This document shows positions 24,509-32,143 of a stretch of DNA of 32,143 nt, in pieces. A program made the position numbers and the translations under genes. The notes under the pieces are model-generated. The model saw only the letters and a list, made by a program, of their open reading frames with translations. It was not told where the DNA came from and ran no database searches. The DNA comes from Verrucomicrobiota bacterium (GTDB lineage Bacteria; Verrucomicrobiota; Verrucomicrobiia; Opitutales; UBA2995): the NCBI GenBank assembly GCA_027622555.1, contig JAQBYJ010000067.1:1-32143 (forward strand), in the 5' to 3' direction. Numbering within the stretch: the stretch's first letter is position 1; the number at the start of each line of letters is the position of its first letter.

Positions 24509-25942
24509 ATGCTCCGCAAACTTTCCCTTGTTTATATTGTTCTTCAGTTGCTAGCGTTTAAGGCTAGCGCCACTAGTCAACCCAACATCCTTATAATGAT
24601 CGGGGATGACTGCACTTACTTGGACTTGCCTATATTTGGAGGGGAAACTGCAAGGACTCCGCATATTGATAAACTCGCTTCAGAGGGGATCATTTTTAAT
24701 CGGGCATTCCTCTCCATGGCGATGTGCAATCCTTGTCGCACAGAGTTATATACCGGTTTGTATCCTGTTAGCAACGGATCCGCATGGAATCACTCCGCTG
24801 CGCGAAATGGACTGAAGAGCATGGTTCACCATCTAGGTGATCTTGGCTACCGGGTTGGTATTAGCGGTAAGGTGCATGTCGGGCCTGACGAAGTATTTCC
24901 ATTCGAAAAGGTCAGGGGCTTGCAAGGAGGCAATTCGAGAGAATCCGAGGGCATCGACACCGATGCCTTAACTGCCTACATGAAGCAGGATCCGTCACAA
25001 CCTTTTTGCCTGGTGTTGGGTTTTTCTTCGCCGCATGCGCCGTGGACTGTGGAGGCACCTGAGCACTTGGCTTCGAATAAAATTCAGTTGCCACCGAATA
25101 TTGCGAATACAGAGGAAACGCGTACTGCCTTTTCACTGTACCTGTCAGAAATTGAGGAACTAGACCGGGGGGTGGGACTGAGTCTGCAAGCTCTCCAGGC
25201 GTCAGGCCAGGCGGCGAATACACTGGTGCTGTTTACCAGTGAGCAGGGTTCAATGTTTCCCGGTGGGAAATGGACCAACTGGAATTCCGGTGTCCATACG
25301 GCCATGGTAGTTCGTTGGCCGGAGGTTGCAGCAAAGGGGACGCGAACGGACGCCTTGATTCAGTATGCGGATGTGGTACCGACTCTCGTCGAGGCTGCTG
25401 GGGGCGACTGGCAGTCGCTTGAATTTGACGGGTCCAGTTTTCTTCCGGTCATCAGGGGTGAAGAGAATGAACACCGCGCCTTTGCCTACTGTATGCACAA
25501 CAATATACCCGAAGGACCTCCATACCCCATTCGTGCAGTTACCAACGGGACTTATTTATACATTCGGAATCTCAGGCCGGATCTCCTGTTTATAGAAAAA
25601 CACATCATGGGGCGGCATCGCTTTCATGACTTCTGGCCTAGCTGGTTGGCGGAATCCGGGCCATGGAACAATCCGGATCGCGAAATGAACCGACAGAGTG
25701 TCGACTTGGTCCATCGATATTTGAGACGTCCGGTTGAGGAATTTTATAAAGTATCCGACGACCTTTACTCTATGAATAATCTTGCTGATGATCCCGACTA
25801 TTATTCAGTGAAGGATGTCCTGTCTGCGGAGCTGGATACGTGGATGCAATCTGAAGGAGATCCTGGAGCTTTAATTGATAATGAGGACGACTGGCGTGCC
25901 TCTCTAGAAGGAAAGCACTTCCAGCCTATAACTATACGATGA
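24509..25942 (+). CDS. Exported S1-family sulfatase with CNPCR active site
   Basis: The 477-residue protein has a short signal peptide (MLRKLSLVYIVLQLLAFKAS) and the sulfatase core: NILIMIGDDCTYLD (metal site), C73-N-P-C-R77 in MAMCNPCRTELYTGLYP (formylglycine site), VGISGKVHVGP, FSSPHAPW and VLFTSEQGSMFPGGKWTNWNSGVHTAMVVRWP. The active-site motif fits C-x-P-x-R, so aerobic FGE could still mature it, but the usual serine is a second cysteine. The last metal region reads SEQGS instead of the common SDNG/ADHG. The gene overlaps the permease gene by 4 bp (ATGA at 25939-25942), suggesting coupled translation. Confidence 0.9.
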   Translation: MLRKLSLVYIVLQLLAFKASATSQPNILIMIGDDCTYLDLPIFGGETARTPHIDKLASEGIIFNRAFLSMAMCNPCRTELYTGLYPVSNGSAWNHSAARNGLKSMVHHLGDLGYRVGISGKVHVGPDEVFPFEKVRGLQGGNSRESEGIDTDALTAYMKQDPSQPFCLVLGFSSPHAPWTVEAPEHLASNKIQLPPNIANTEETRTAFSLYLSEIEELDRGVGLSLQALQASGQAANTLVLFTSEQGSMFPGGKWTNWNSGVHTAMVVRWPEVAAKGTRTDALIQYADVVPTLVEAAGGDWQSLEFDGSSFLPVIRGEENEHRAFAYCMHNNIPEGPPYPIRAVTNGTYLYIRNLRPDLLFIEKHIMGRHRFHDFWPSWLAESGPWNNPDREMNRQSVDLVHRYLRRPVEEFYKVSDDLYSMNNLADDPDYYSVKDVLSAELDTWMQSEGDPGALIDNEDDWRASLEGKHFQPITIR

Positions 25943-27435
25943 GCCAATCTGAGACTGTTATTCGCGAAGCACCAAAAAAATTGGGTGGTATATTAAAAGA
26001 GCTTGGACCGGGCCTTATCATAGCAGGGTCTGTCGTTGGATCTGGTGAATTGATCGCTACAACAGTCGCGGGAGCCGAAGCGGGATTCTACCTGCTCTGG
26101 GTTATTTTGATCGGCTGCTTTATAAAAGTATTCGTCCAACTGGAAATTGGGAAATTTACCATTCTTACAGGTAAAACTACCTTGAGTAGTCTAGGTCAGC
26201 TTAAAGGCTGGAAGCCTTTCGGGCTTCATTGGATAGCCTGGTTTGCCATGTTGGTATTCCTTGGCTCCATCGGTCAAATGGGCGGAGTTGTCGGAGGAGT
26301 AGGGCAGGCTCTCACTTTGTCGGTTCCAATCACCGAAAAAGGGAAAGCTTATAACGAGGCGTCTGATGCCTCGGTCAAAGCGCAACTCGCCGAAGTTGAA
26401 GGTATCAAAGTATCGGGTACCGCAATTGATCCAGGTGATATGCCTGATAGTGGACCTGATACTTATATCTGGGCGTTTATTATTTCAATTGGAACAGCTG
26501 TCATTTTATACCTTGGCAAATATCGGTTTATTGAAAAAGCCGTAACGATTTTTGTAGTGGGATTCACCATTATGTCCGTGGTCAACGTGCTTATGTTACA
26601 AGGTGCTGGAAGTTGGGCGATCTCCTGGTCCGAATTTACCCAAGGATTGAAATTTCAAATACCGCCTAAAGTGGAAGGAATCTATCCACTGGCCACGGCT
26701 TTGGCTGCGTTTGGTATTATCGGCATGGCTGCCGGTGAATTGATTTTCTATCCTTATTGGTGCCTCGAAAAAGGGTATGCCAAGTTTGTTGGGCCGAGGG
26801 AAGACGGTTCATCTTGGGAAATTAGAGCTCATGGGTGGATACGTGTCATGAAATGGGATGCCTGGTGCTCGATGGTCATATACACCATTTCCACAGTCGC
26901 TTTCTATCTCCTTGGTGCAGCTGTTTTGGGAAGAGCTGGGTTACATCCAGAAGGCATGGATATGATCCGTACTCTTTCGGCTATGTATGAGCCCGTATTT
27001 GGAGAATGGGCGGTGGGTCTATTTTTGATTGGAGCGGTTATGGTCCTTTACTCCACTTTTTTCGTTAATAACGCCAGTAGCGCTTATGTGTGGTCTGACG
27101 CGGTGTTTCAAATCCGAGGAGGCAGCAAGAGTGGCAAGAATCGCTATTCTTTGCATAAGTTTTTCTGCGTGGCACTGCCTTTGGTGTCTTTTGTGCTCTT
27201 TTACTTCATCCCCAAGCCCAAGGCCTGGATCATTTTTGCGGGCATGATGCAGACGCTCATGCTACCGCTGCTTGGTTATGCCGCCATTCGTTTTCGTTTT
27301 GATGTTGGGAGTAGATCTTTCCGAATCCGTAAGTTTGGAGATATAATGATATTCGTATCAGCTTTTGGCTTGTGCGTTGCAGGCGGTTGGTTGTTGTTGA
27401 CTTTGTTGTTCCCTGAGATTCGTGAATTGGGCTGA
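25939..27435 (+). CDS. Nramp-fold permease, probably not a metal transporter
   Basis: The 498-residue protein has about 11 membrane helices and the fold layout of the Nramp (SLC11) family: LGPGLIIAGSVVGSGELIATTV for helix 1 and ATALAAFGIIGMAAGELIFYPYW for helix 6. True Nramp metal carriers need DPGN in helix 1 and MPH-type residues in helix 6. Here the corresponding places carry GSGEL and AAGEL, so the metal ligands are missing and the two helices repeat each other. A non-membrane insert lies at about 130-170. Annotation pipelines would call it a divalent metal transporter. Its translational coupling to a sulfatase suggests a different substrate, for example a sugar or acid released from the glycan. 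That is inference. Confidence 0.85.
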   Translation: MSQSETVIREAPKKLGGILKELGPGLIIAGSVVGSGELIATTVAGAEAGFYLLWVILIGCFIKVFVQLEIGKFTILTGKTTLSSLGQLKGWKPFGLHWIAWFAMLVFLGSIGQMGGVVGGVGQALTLSVPITEKGKAYNEASDASVKAQLAEVEGIKVSGTAIDPGDMPDSGPDTYIWAFIISIGTAVILYLGKYRFIEKAVTIFVVGFTIMSVVNVLMLQGAGSWAISWSEFTQGLKFQIPPKVEGIYPLATALAAFGIIGMAAGELIFYPYWCLEKGYAKFVGPREDGSSWEIRAHGWIRVMKWDAWCSMVIYTISTVAFYLLGAAVLGRAGLHPEGMDMIRTLSAMYEPVFGEWAVGLFLIGAVMVLYSTFFVNNASSAYVWSDAVFQIRGGSKSGKNRYSLHKFFCVALPLVSFVLFYFIPKPKAWIIFAGMMQTLMLPLLGYAAIRFRFDVGSRSFRIRKFGDIMIFVSAFGLCVAGGWLLLTLLFPEIRELG

Positions 27436-27495
27436 GTAAAACGATGCTTACTTCTGCTGTTACTTTCTATCTACCATCGAAATACTCTAAGAGCA

Positions 27496-27558
27496 ATCGC
27501 GGGATAAACCCGCTCCTACAGCATAAATAAAACTGTAGGAGGGGCTTTATTTCCCGAT
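27496..27558. repeat. REP pair with inward heads, just before a sulfatase start
   Basis: The units are the same two as in the pair at 19241-19311 but in the opposite arrangement: ATCGCGGG-TAAAC head-in (27496-27520), then TGTAGGAGGGGCTTTATT (27534-27558). The second unit has a decayed stem (GGGGC against TTCCC). It ends 10 bp before the ATG of the sulfatase, where it could affect ribosome access. Confidence 0.8.
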
Positions 27559-27567
27559 CCTCGAACT

Positions 27568-29142
27568 ATGTCCAATCCCATGACAAGATACCTATTCAAA
27601 ATCGTAATCCCGATCTCTTTGCTGCTTTTGTCCGCCTGCACTTCTCAGGCTGAAAACGAAAAGCCCAACATCATCTTCTTTTTCACGGATGATCAGGCCT
27701 ACGACACTTTGGGTTCCTATGGGAATCCCGATGTCAAAACTCACAACATCGACAAGCTTGGCAGTCAGGGCGTAATCTTTGATCGTCACTATGATACAAC
27801 AGCCATTTGCATGGCCAGTCGGGCCAACGTGATGACTGGTTTGTATGAGTACAAGTCTGGCACGAACTTCATGCATGGTCCCATGTCTAATGCCATTTGG
27901 AATCAGTCATTTCCCAAGCTGCTGAAGCAAGCCGGTTATCGAACTGGGTTTGGAGGGAAATTCGGTTTTCCTGTTGTTTCTGATCCAACTAAAGGAGGAA
28001 ACGAAAACAAATGGGAAAATATTCCCGATGAGGATTTTGACTTTTGGGTGGGTGGCCTGGGACAAACATCCTACGACACTGCGAAGAACGAATATCTCGC
28101 ACGTTTTGCCGAGAAGTATCCGCACAGTTCAAGAGCTTATGGAGCAGCGGGACAGGAGTTCATCAAGGATTCTGTAAAGGACGGCCAACCCTTTAGCCTA
28201 AGCATTTTCTTTAAAGCTCCTCATAAGCCAGCTCAACCCGATCCATTCTTTGATGATGTGTATCGAAAAACCGTATTTAGAAAGCTCCCCAATTACGGCA
28301 GAGAGGCCGGTGAACATCTGGCCCACCAGAGTCGGATGGGAAGGCAGTTCGGCCGATTTACTGTATGGAATTACGACACGGATGCAGGTTACCAAAAAGA
28401 ACTAAGGCTCTATAACCAGCAAATCTACGGTGTGGATTATGCCATCGGTATGATCGTGGAAGAACTGGAACGTCAGGGTATTTCCGACAACACCGTTATC
28501 ATCTTTACTTCGGACAATGGGTTCTTCAACGGGTCGCATGGTATGGGAAGCAAGGTATTACCCTACGAAGAAGGTGCCCGGGTTCCGCTTATCATTTACG
28601 ATCCACGATCCAAATCCGCAGGCAAGGGTCGCCGGGTCTCAGCTGTTACGGGCAACGTGGATATGGCCGCAACCATTTTGGATCTGGCAGGAGTTGTTGC
28701 TCCCAGGAACATAGACGGCAAGAGTTTGCTTCCGATCATTCAAAATAAGGTTTCATCGGTTCGAGAGGCGTTACCTGTTTTCAATGTGTGGGGAACTCAG
28801 GGAACAACCTGCATGACCATTGTGACCGAAACCCATAAATACATTTACTGGCCATACGGTGATGAATTTGAACCAGGTGAGGAATTATTTGATCTCAAGA
28901 ACGATCCCTACGAATTGAAAAATGTGATTAGCGATAAGGCTCAGGCAAAAACATTGAAAGCAATGCGTACTGAGTATCGGAACCAATTGACTCGATGGAA
29001 AGACCAAGCGGTCCCGTACAATAACTACCAACAGTTTGGTACCATTTTAGACCCCTCGGTTCCCTGGTCTGATAAAAAGGATCTCTTTCCCAAAGGCTTC
29101 TCTTCAGGCATGCGCTACTATACGGAAGAAATAGCGAACTAA
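27568..29142 (+). CDS. Lipoprotein S1-family sulfatase
   Basis: The 524-residue protein has a lipoprotein signal: YLFKIVIPISLLLLSAC, with LSAC as lipobox and the cysteine near residue 24. The mature enzyme would be anchored to a membrane, possibly outward. The sulfatase core follows: NIIFFFTDDQAYDTLGSYG, C81-M-A-S-R85 (formylglycine site), GGKFGFPV, FFKAPHKP and IIFTSDNGFFNGSHGMGSKVLPYEEGARVPL. The SDNG and G-S-H pieces are the usual metal and sulfate ligands. The tail contains LFDLKNDPYELKNV, typical of S1 sulfatases. The two ATG codons near the start (27568 and 27580) both leave a working signal. A REP element ends 10 bp upstream. Confidence 0.93.
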   Translation: MSNPMTRYLFKIVIPISLLLLSACTSQAENEKPNIIFFFTDDQAYDTLGSYGNPDVKTHNIDKLGSQGVIFDRHYDTTAICMASRANVMTGLYEYKSGTNFMHGPMSNAIWNQSFPKLLKQAGYRTGFGGKFGFPVVSDPTKGGNENKWENIPDEDFDFWVGGLGQTSYDTAKNEYLARFAEKYPHSSRAYGAAGQEFIKDSVKDGQPFSLSIFFKAPHKPAQPDPFFDDVYRKTVFRKLPNYGREAGEHLAHQSRMGRQFGRFTVWNYDTDAGYQKELRLYNQQIYGVDYAIGMIVEELERQGISDNTVIIFTSDNGFFNGSHGMGSKVLPYEEGARVPLIIYDPRSKSAGKGRRVSAVTGNVDMAATILDLAGVVAPRNIDGKSLLPIIQNKVSSVREALPVFNVWGTQGTTCMTIVTETHKYIYWPYGDEFEPGEELFDLKNDPYELKNVISDKAQAKTLKAMRTEYRNQLTRWKDQAVPYNNYQQFGTILDPSVPWSDKKDLFPKGFSSGMRYYTEEIAN

Positions 29143-29263
29143 ACATCAAAGATATTCAAAGCATTTGAAAGTTACCATAAGGTCACTGCAGTCGAAATAG
29201 CTAAATTACTGGCGATAAGTGCTAATGGTCTATTTGTAAATTTATGGTAGAGTTGCCCAATAA

Positions 29264-30673
29264 ATGAGCGGCGTTACAGATTTACCTATCTTACTAAAAC
29301 ATATTCCAATTCTGGATACTGGCTTTGTTCCAGCCGCCAAATGGAATAGGGCCTATGACCATCAGATCAAACAACTCGGTGAATCTGAAAGGTTCACTCT
29401 GGCTCTAAAACGAACGGATGGAACGGTATCGGTGTTTAGGACAAAGATTCTTCCTCACTCCAGGGATTTGAAGGCGTTAAACCTGAAATACATCGAACGC
29501 ATTCTAAAATTTCTTCTCTGGCAGAAAGGCGGATATAATGTTTATGTTGCTGGAGATCGTGCGCTGTCCGAAGAACTAAAACGAATCTATTGTCCTGGAG
29601 GACAACGGGGATTTGACCATCAATTTATGGGGGAAAAAGTTTACGGAGTTCCGTTTGAACTCATCCACACCACAGAAGACGAACTGCCCGAAGAAAAAGA
29701 GAATGATGTTACCTTGGGTAGAAATCTGGATGGGTGTCGTATCGGATTTGATCTCGGAGGTAGTGATCGTAAATGCGCAGCGCTTATAGATGGGAAATTG
29801 GTGTTTTCCGAAGAAGTTAAATGGGACCCTTACTTTGAAAAGGACCCGGCTTTTCACATTGCTGGAATTCAGGATTCATTGAAACGCGCAGCGGCTAAAC
29901 TTCCTCGTGTAGATGCAATCGGAGGAAGTGCGGCCGGTGTTTATGTTAACAACGAAGTTCGTGTAGGTTCGATATTCAGAGGTGTCTCTCCAGTCAATTT
30001 TGAGGCTCATGTGCGTCGACTATTCTTTGACCTAAAGGAACGATGGGGAAACATACCTTTTGAGGTAGTTAACGATGGTGAAGTTACCGCCTTGGCTGGC
30101 GCGATGTCTCTAAACGACAACGGTGTTCTGGGAATCTCCATGGGGACGAGTCAGGCAGGAGGTTATGTGGATCCAGGTGGTCATATTAAACCCTGGTTAA
30201 ACGAATTGGCGTTTGCGCCGATCGACTACAGCAAGAATGCGCATTGCGACGAATGGTCAGGTGATATTGGGGTAGGGGCACAATACTTTTCTCAACAAGC
30301 AGTCGCTCGTTTACTTCCTCACGCAGGCTTTGTGGTTGATGATGGCATGCCATTCCCTGAGCGGCTAGAAATGCTACAGGAGCACATGAAAGATGGCGAT
30401 GAAAACGCCGCTTTTGTCTATGACACAATCGGAACCTATTTTGGTTATTCTATCGCCCACTATGCCGACATGTATGACTACCACAATTTACTCATCCTGG
30501 GGCGAGTCACATCTGGTGAAGGCGGTGAGGTGATTATTAAAAAAGGTCAGCAAGTCTTAGCCGATGAATTCCCCGAACTTGCAGAAAGAATCAAGTTGCA
30601 TACGCCCGATGAACACGACAAACGACACGGTCAAGCCGTAGCAGCTGCAAGTTTGCCCGTTATTGAAAAATAA
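29264..30673 (+). CDS. ROK-family protein, kinase-like, with N-terminal extension
   Basis: The 469-residue protein has an actin-like ATPase core starting late. Phosphate-1 motif IGFDLGGSDRKCAALIDG lies at about 160-177, IGGSAAGVYVNNE is near 222-234, and VNDGEVTALAGAMSL (about 270-284) is followed by GISMGTSQAGGYVD. These match ROK sugar kinases such as glucokinase, but the G-T-G metal/phosphate signatures are altered (GGSDRK in place of GGTK). The N-terminal ~158 residues have no helix-turn-helix that I can see and are not part of a usual ROK protein, so it is not a NagC-type repressor. It could phosphorylate the sugar released by the upstream genes. No signal peptide, so cytoplasmic. It overlaps the following reading frame by 11 bp. 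Confidence 0.82.
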   Translation: MSGVTDLPILLKHIPILDTGFVPAAKWNRAYDHQIKQLGESERFTLALKRTDGTVSVFRTKILPHSRDLKALNLKYIERILKFLLWQKGGYNVYVAGDRALSEELKRIYCPGGQRGFDHQFMGEKVYGVPFELIHTTEDELPEEKENDVTLGRNLDGCRIGFDLGGSDRKCAALIDGKLVFSEEVKWDPYFEKDPAFHIAGIQDSLKRAAAKLPRVDAIGGSAAGVYVNNEVRVGSIFRGVSPVNFEAHVRRLFFDLKERWGNIPFEVVNDGEVTALAGAMSLNDNGVLGISMGTSQAGGYVDPGGHIKPWLNELAFAPIDYSKNAHCDEWSGDIGVGAQYFSQQAVARLLPHAGFVVDDGMPFPERLEMLQEHMKDGDENAAFVYDTIGTYFGYSIAHYADMYDYHNLLILGRVTSGEGGEVIIKKGQQVLADEFPELAERIKLHTPDEHDKRHGQAVAAASLPVIEK

Positions 30674-31505
30674 TTTGTTTGGTAGCAAAATTTTCAAAGC
30701 GGCCAAAGAAAAGATGGTCTTTGTGGAAATTTGTAAGGATCGTCTACCTACTGTGAAACTCATTCTTTTCTTAATCGCATGGTTGGTTTCTGTTTCAACG
30801 AATGCTCAGGAAACTTCGGAAACCACGAACAGGCCCAATAGTAATAACATGTCTGATTCTGAGTTTCTCAAGCTGGCTCCTGAAGGCGTGACCGTATTTC
30901 CTGACCTTGCCTATCGGGAAGGAAATGAAGCCTGGAAGCTCGATTTGGCAATGCCAACAGACCGCGGAAAGAACGCTTTCCCGGTTATTGTCTATATTCA
31001 TGGCGGAGGATGGACCCAAGGAGACAAACGCGGACAAGGCATCGAATCCATTCTTGGGTACGCGACTAAAGGATTTGTTTCTGTTTCTCTTAACGCTCAT
31101 CTTGCCCTGTTATTAGCTATCTGTCCGCCATCAGCTGGCATGGAAGGAGACGGACCTTACCAGGAGTATTCCAGTATGGTGCAGTCAGCCCATTGCAGCT
31201 CGACACCTACCAAGCCTCGTTTCGGTAGGGGAAAGGGTGCGGGAAAGGATGTCACCAAAATGCATGCCATGAGTTATGTCAGTGCCGAGGTGCCTCCACT
31301 TTCCTTCATTCATGGAACAGCAGACACGATTAAGGCTCCCGTCGACCACTTGGATGAGTTTGTCCAAGCCCTGAGAGAGGCTGGCACCAAAGAACTGACT
31401 TACAAACGTTACGACGATGGCACAGGTCATGGAGCATATGTGGCGCATTTGGAAGAATCTCGCCGTTCCCGTGAAGAGTTCTTTGTAAGGGTGTTGATGA
31501 AATAG
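30663..31505 (+). pseudogene. Alpha/beta hydrolase lacking its nucleophile elbow
   Basis: The reading frame is open over 280 codons, but the likely start is GTG at 30753, which gives a signal peptide (MKLILFLIAWLVSVSTNAQ). The esterase/lipase features present are FPVIVYIHGGGWTQGDKRG (oxyanion hole), PLSFIHGTADT (acid residue region) and GTGHGAYVAHLEE (catalytic histidine). The stretch that should hold the strand-turn-helix with G-x-S-x-G is missing: VSVSLN runs straight into AHLALLLAICPPSAG, where relatives have some 50 residues ending in GHSAGGHLALMLA. The catalytic serine is therefore absent. A second irregular piece (SMVQSAHCSSTPTKPRFGRGKG) suggests further small frame or sequence changes. 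Probably an inactive remnant, formed by an in-frame deletion. Confidence 0.75.
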
Positions 31506-31580
31506 TGTGGTTGTTTAATGTTAACTCAGATTTTAGCTGTGTATTTGCAGGAGCAATTTAATCGAGACTCGTAGGGAAAG

Positions 31581-31638
31581 AGCCAAACTGGGGCTTCCGC
31601 CTTCTTCAAATACGGCGAGACGCGGTGGCGTTCCCAGG
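31581..31638 (-). repeat. Interrupted copy of the GGAACGCCA repeat unit
   Basis: Read on the minus strand it begins CTGGGAACGCCA and ends AGCCCCAGTTTGGC. These two ends match the contiguous unit at 24411-24433, but here about 30 bp lie between them, including TCTCGCC and GGCGGA. It looks like one repeat inserted into another. Confidence 0.45.
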
Positions 31639-31997
31639 TAAGTCGCTAATAAATCAACTCCTGGCTGTTATGGAGAAAGAAGTTTAACCGCAGATTACGC
31701 AGATTTACACAGCTACGATCTGGAAAGTTCGAACAGAAAAATCAATGCTTATCAGTGAAATCAGTGGGTTAAAAAAAGAAAAGAAAGAACCTACAACAGT
31801 GCTAAAAGAACTCGACCAACGCATCCAAAGGTTTTTAATCTGACCTTCGAACTTCGCGGTTCCAATGATAACCCCAATGAACAAAAAACCACAACCAGAC
31901 AGTCGTCTAAATGCGATGAGTCTCCCCAAAACTGCTAACGTCATTGCCTCGCATTAGACACTTACACGTTATGTCGCCTACGACTATAAAGTGGTCT

Positions 31998-32121
31998 AAA
32001 AATGAAATCCTTCTCCAACAGTTAAAGGATCGTAGATCATCGTAGCATGATCTATGTCCAAAAATGAAATCCTTCTCCAACAGTTAAAGGATCGTAGATC
32101 ATCGTAGCATGATCTATGTCC
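31998..32121 (+). repeat. Two tandem copies of a 62-bp unit with a hairpin
   Basis: Positions 31998-32059 and 32060-32121 appear identical. Each contains GTAGATCAT-CGTAGC-ATGATCTATG, a stem of about nine pairs with one G-T pair. The hairpin head GTAG matches the other repeats in the window. Perfect identity points to a recent duplication, by slippage or by a transposase acting on the hairpin. Confidence 0.85.
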
Positions 32122-32143
32122 TTTGTTGAACAAGTCCGAGGAG

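Larger units (their letters stand above)
31506..32143. other. Non-coding right end
   Basis: No credible gene is seen in these 638 bp. Short minus-strand frames around 31705-31944 have biased, repeat-like translations and are not believed. The region contains a decayed REP-like unit (31581-31638), an AT-rich stretch with ACGCAGATTTACACAG-type simple sequence, and the 62-bp tandem duplication at 31998-32121. A small palindrome-rich end suggests the next gene starts beyond the window. Confidence 0.45.

Noticed and set aside
25939-27435. Manganese/iron transporter (MntH)
   Set aside because: The DPGN and MPH-type metal ligands are absent.
13063-27558. Repeats as a possible CRISPR array
   Set aside because: Units are scattered kilobases apart, lie in inverted pairs and have no regular spacers or cas genes.

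Overview
The window most likely comes from a member of the Verrucomicrobiota, class Opitutae (Puniceicoccaceae-like, often marine). The evidence is a TonB-dependent receptor with the Opitutae-type N-terminus (YELSPFTID, then TLAGTRLNTPLRD), three exported sulfatases, a Tat-exported Gfo/Idh/MocA oxidoreductase, DUF1080 and cytochrome-c-fused sugar-dehydrogenase genes, and many REP hairpins. This is inference from sequence style; no rRNA or marker gene is present.

Layout. (1) 1-2.4 kb: a membrane-anchored TPR protein (minus) and a small unknown gene (plus), divergent. (2) 2.4-8.1 kb: a mobile/defence-type region, all minus strand, with an IS110-family transposase and its non-coding flank, an AbiEi/AbiEii pair, a VapB/VapC pair and a class II Fic protein. 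A 303-bp piece of vapC is duplicated on the far side of the AbiE pair, so the AbiE genes lie between direct repeats. (3) 8.3-14.3 kb: a decayed region. A TonB-dependent receptor and a small exported protein are both cut off at an IS200-type element. A beta-helix protein and a DUF1080 protein each carry one in-frame TAA. (4) 14.3-21.3 kb: a compact plus-strand run of exported or lipoprotein genes: serine beta-lactamase-like hydrolase with C-terminal extension, PQQ-type sugar dehydrogenase fused to cytochrome c, and two unknown proteins that overlap by ATGA. (5) 21.4-31.5 kb: a carbohydrate-catabolism cluster with sulfatase, Tat Gfo/Idh/MocA oxidoreductase, sulfatase coupled by ATGA to an Nramp-fold permease, lipoprotein sulfatase, ROK-family kinase-like protein, and an alpha/beta hydrolase that has lost its nucleophile elbow. 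(6) 31.5-32.1 kb: non-coding, ending in a 62-bp tandem duplication that contains a hairpin.

How the genes may work together (inference): sulfatases remove sulfate from a polysaccharide outside the cytoplasm. The Tat oxidoreductase, the PQQ/cytochrome c dehydrogenase and (when intact) the DUF1080 hydrolase resemble parts of an oxidative 3-keto-glycoside route. The Nramp-like permease and the ROK protein could import and phosphorylate the released sugar. The substrate cannot be read from the sequence.

The most unusual feature is the density and diversity of REP/BIME hairpins sharing a GTAG head. At least six stem variants are present, often as inverted pairs at gene boundaries. One pair is embedded in frame within the N-region of a signal peptide (14373-14435). 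The related pairs at 19241-19311 and 27496-27558 keep the TTTAT loop while the stem changes. No full-length RAYT is visible here; the only Y1 transposase is IS200-type.
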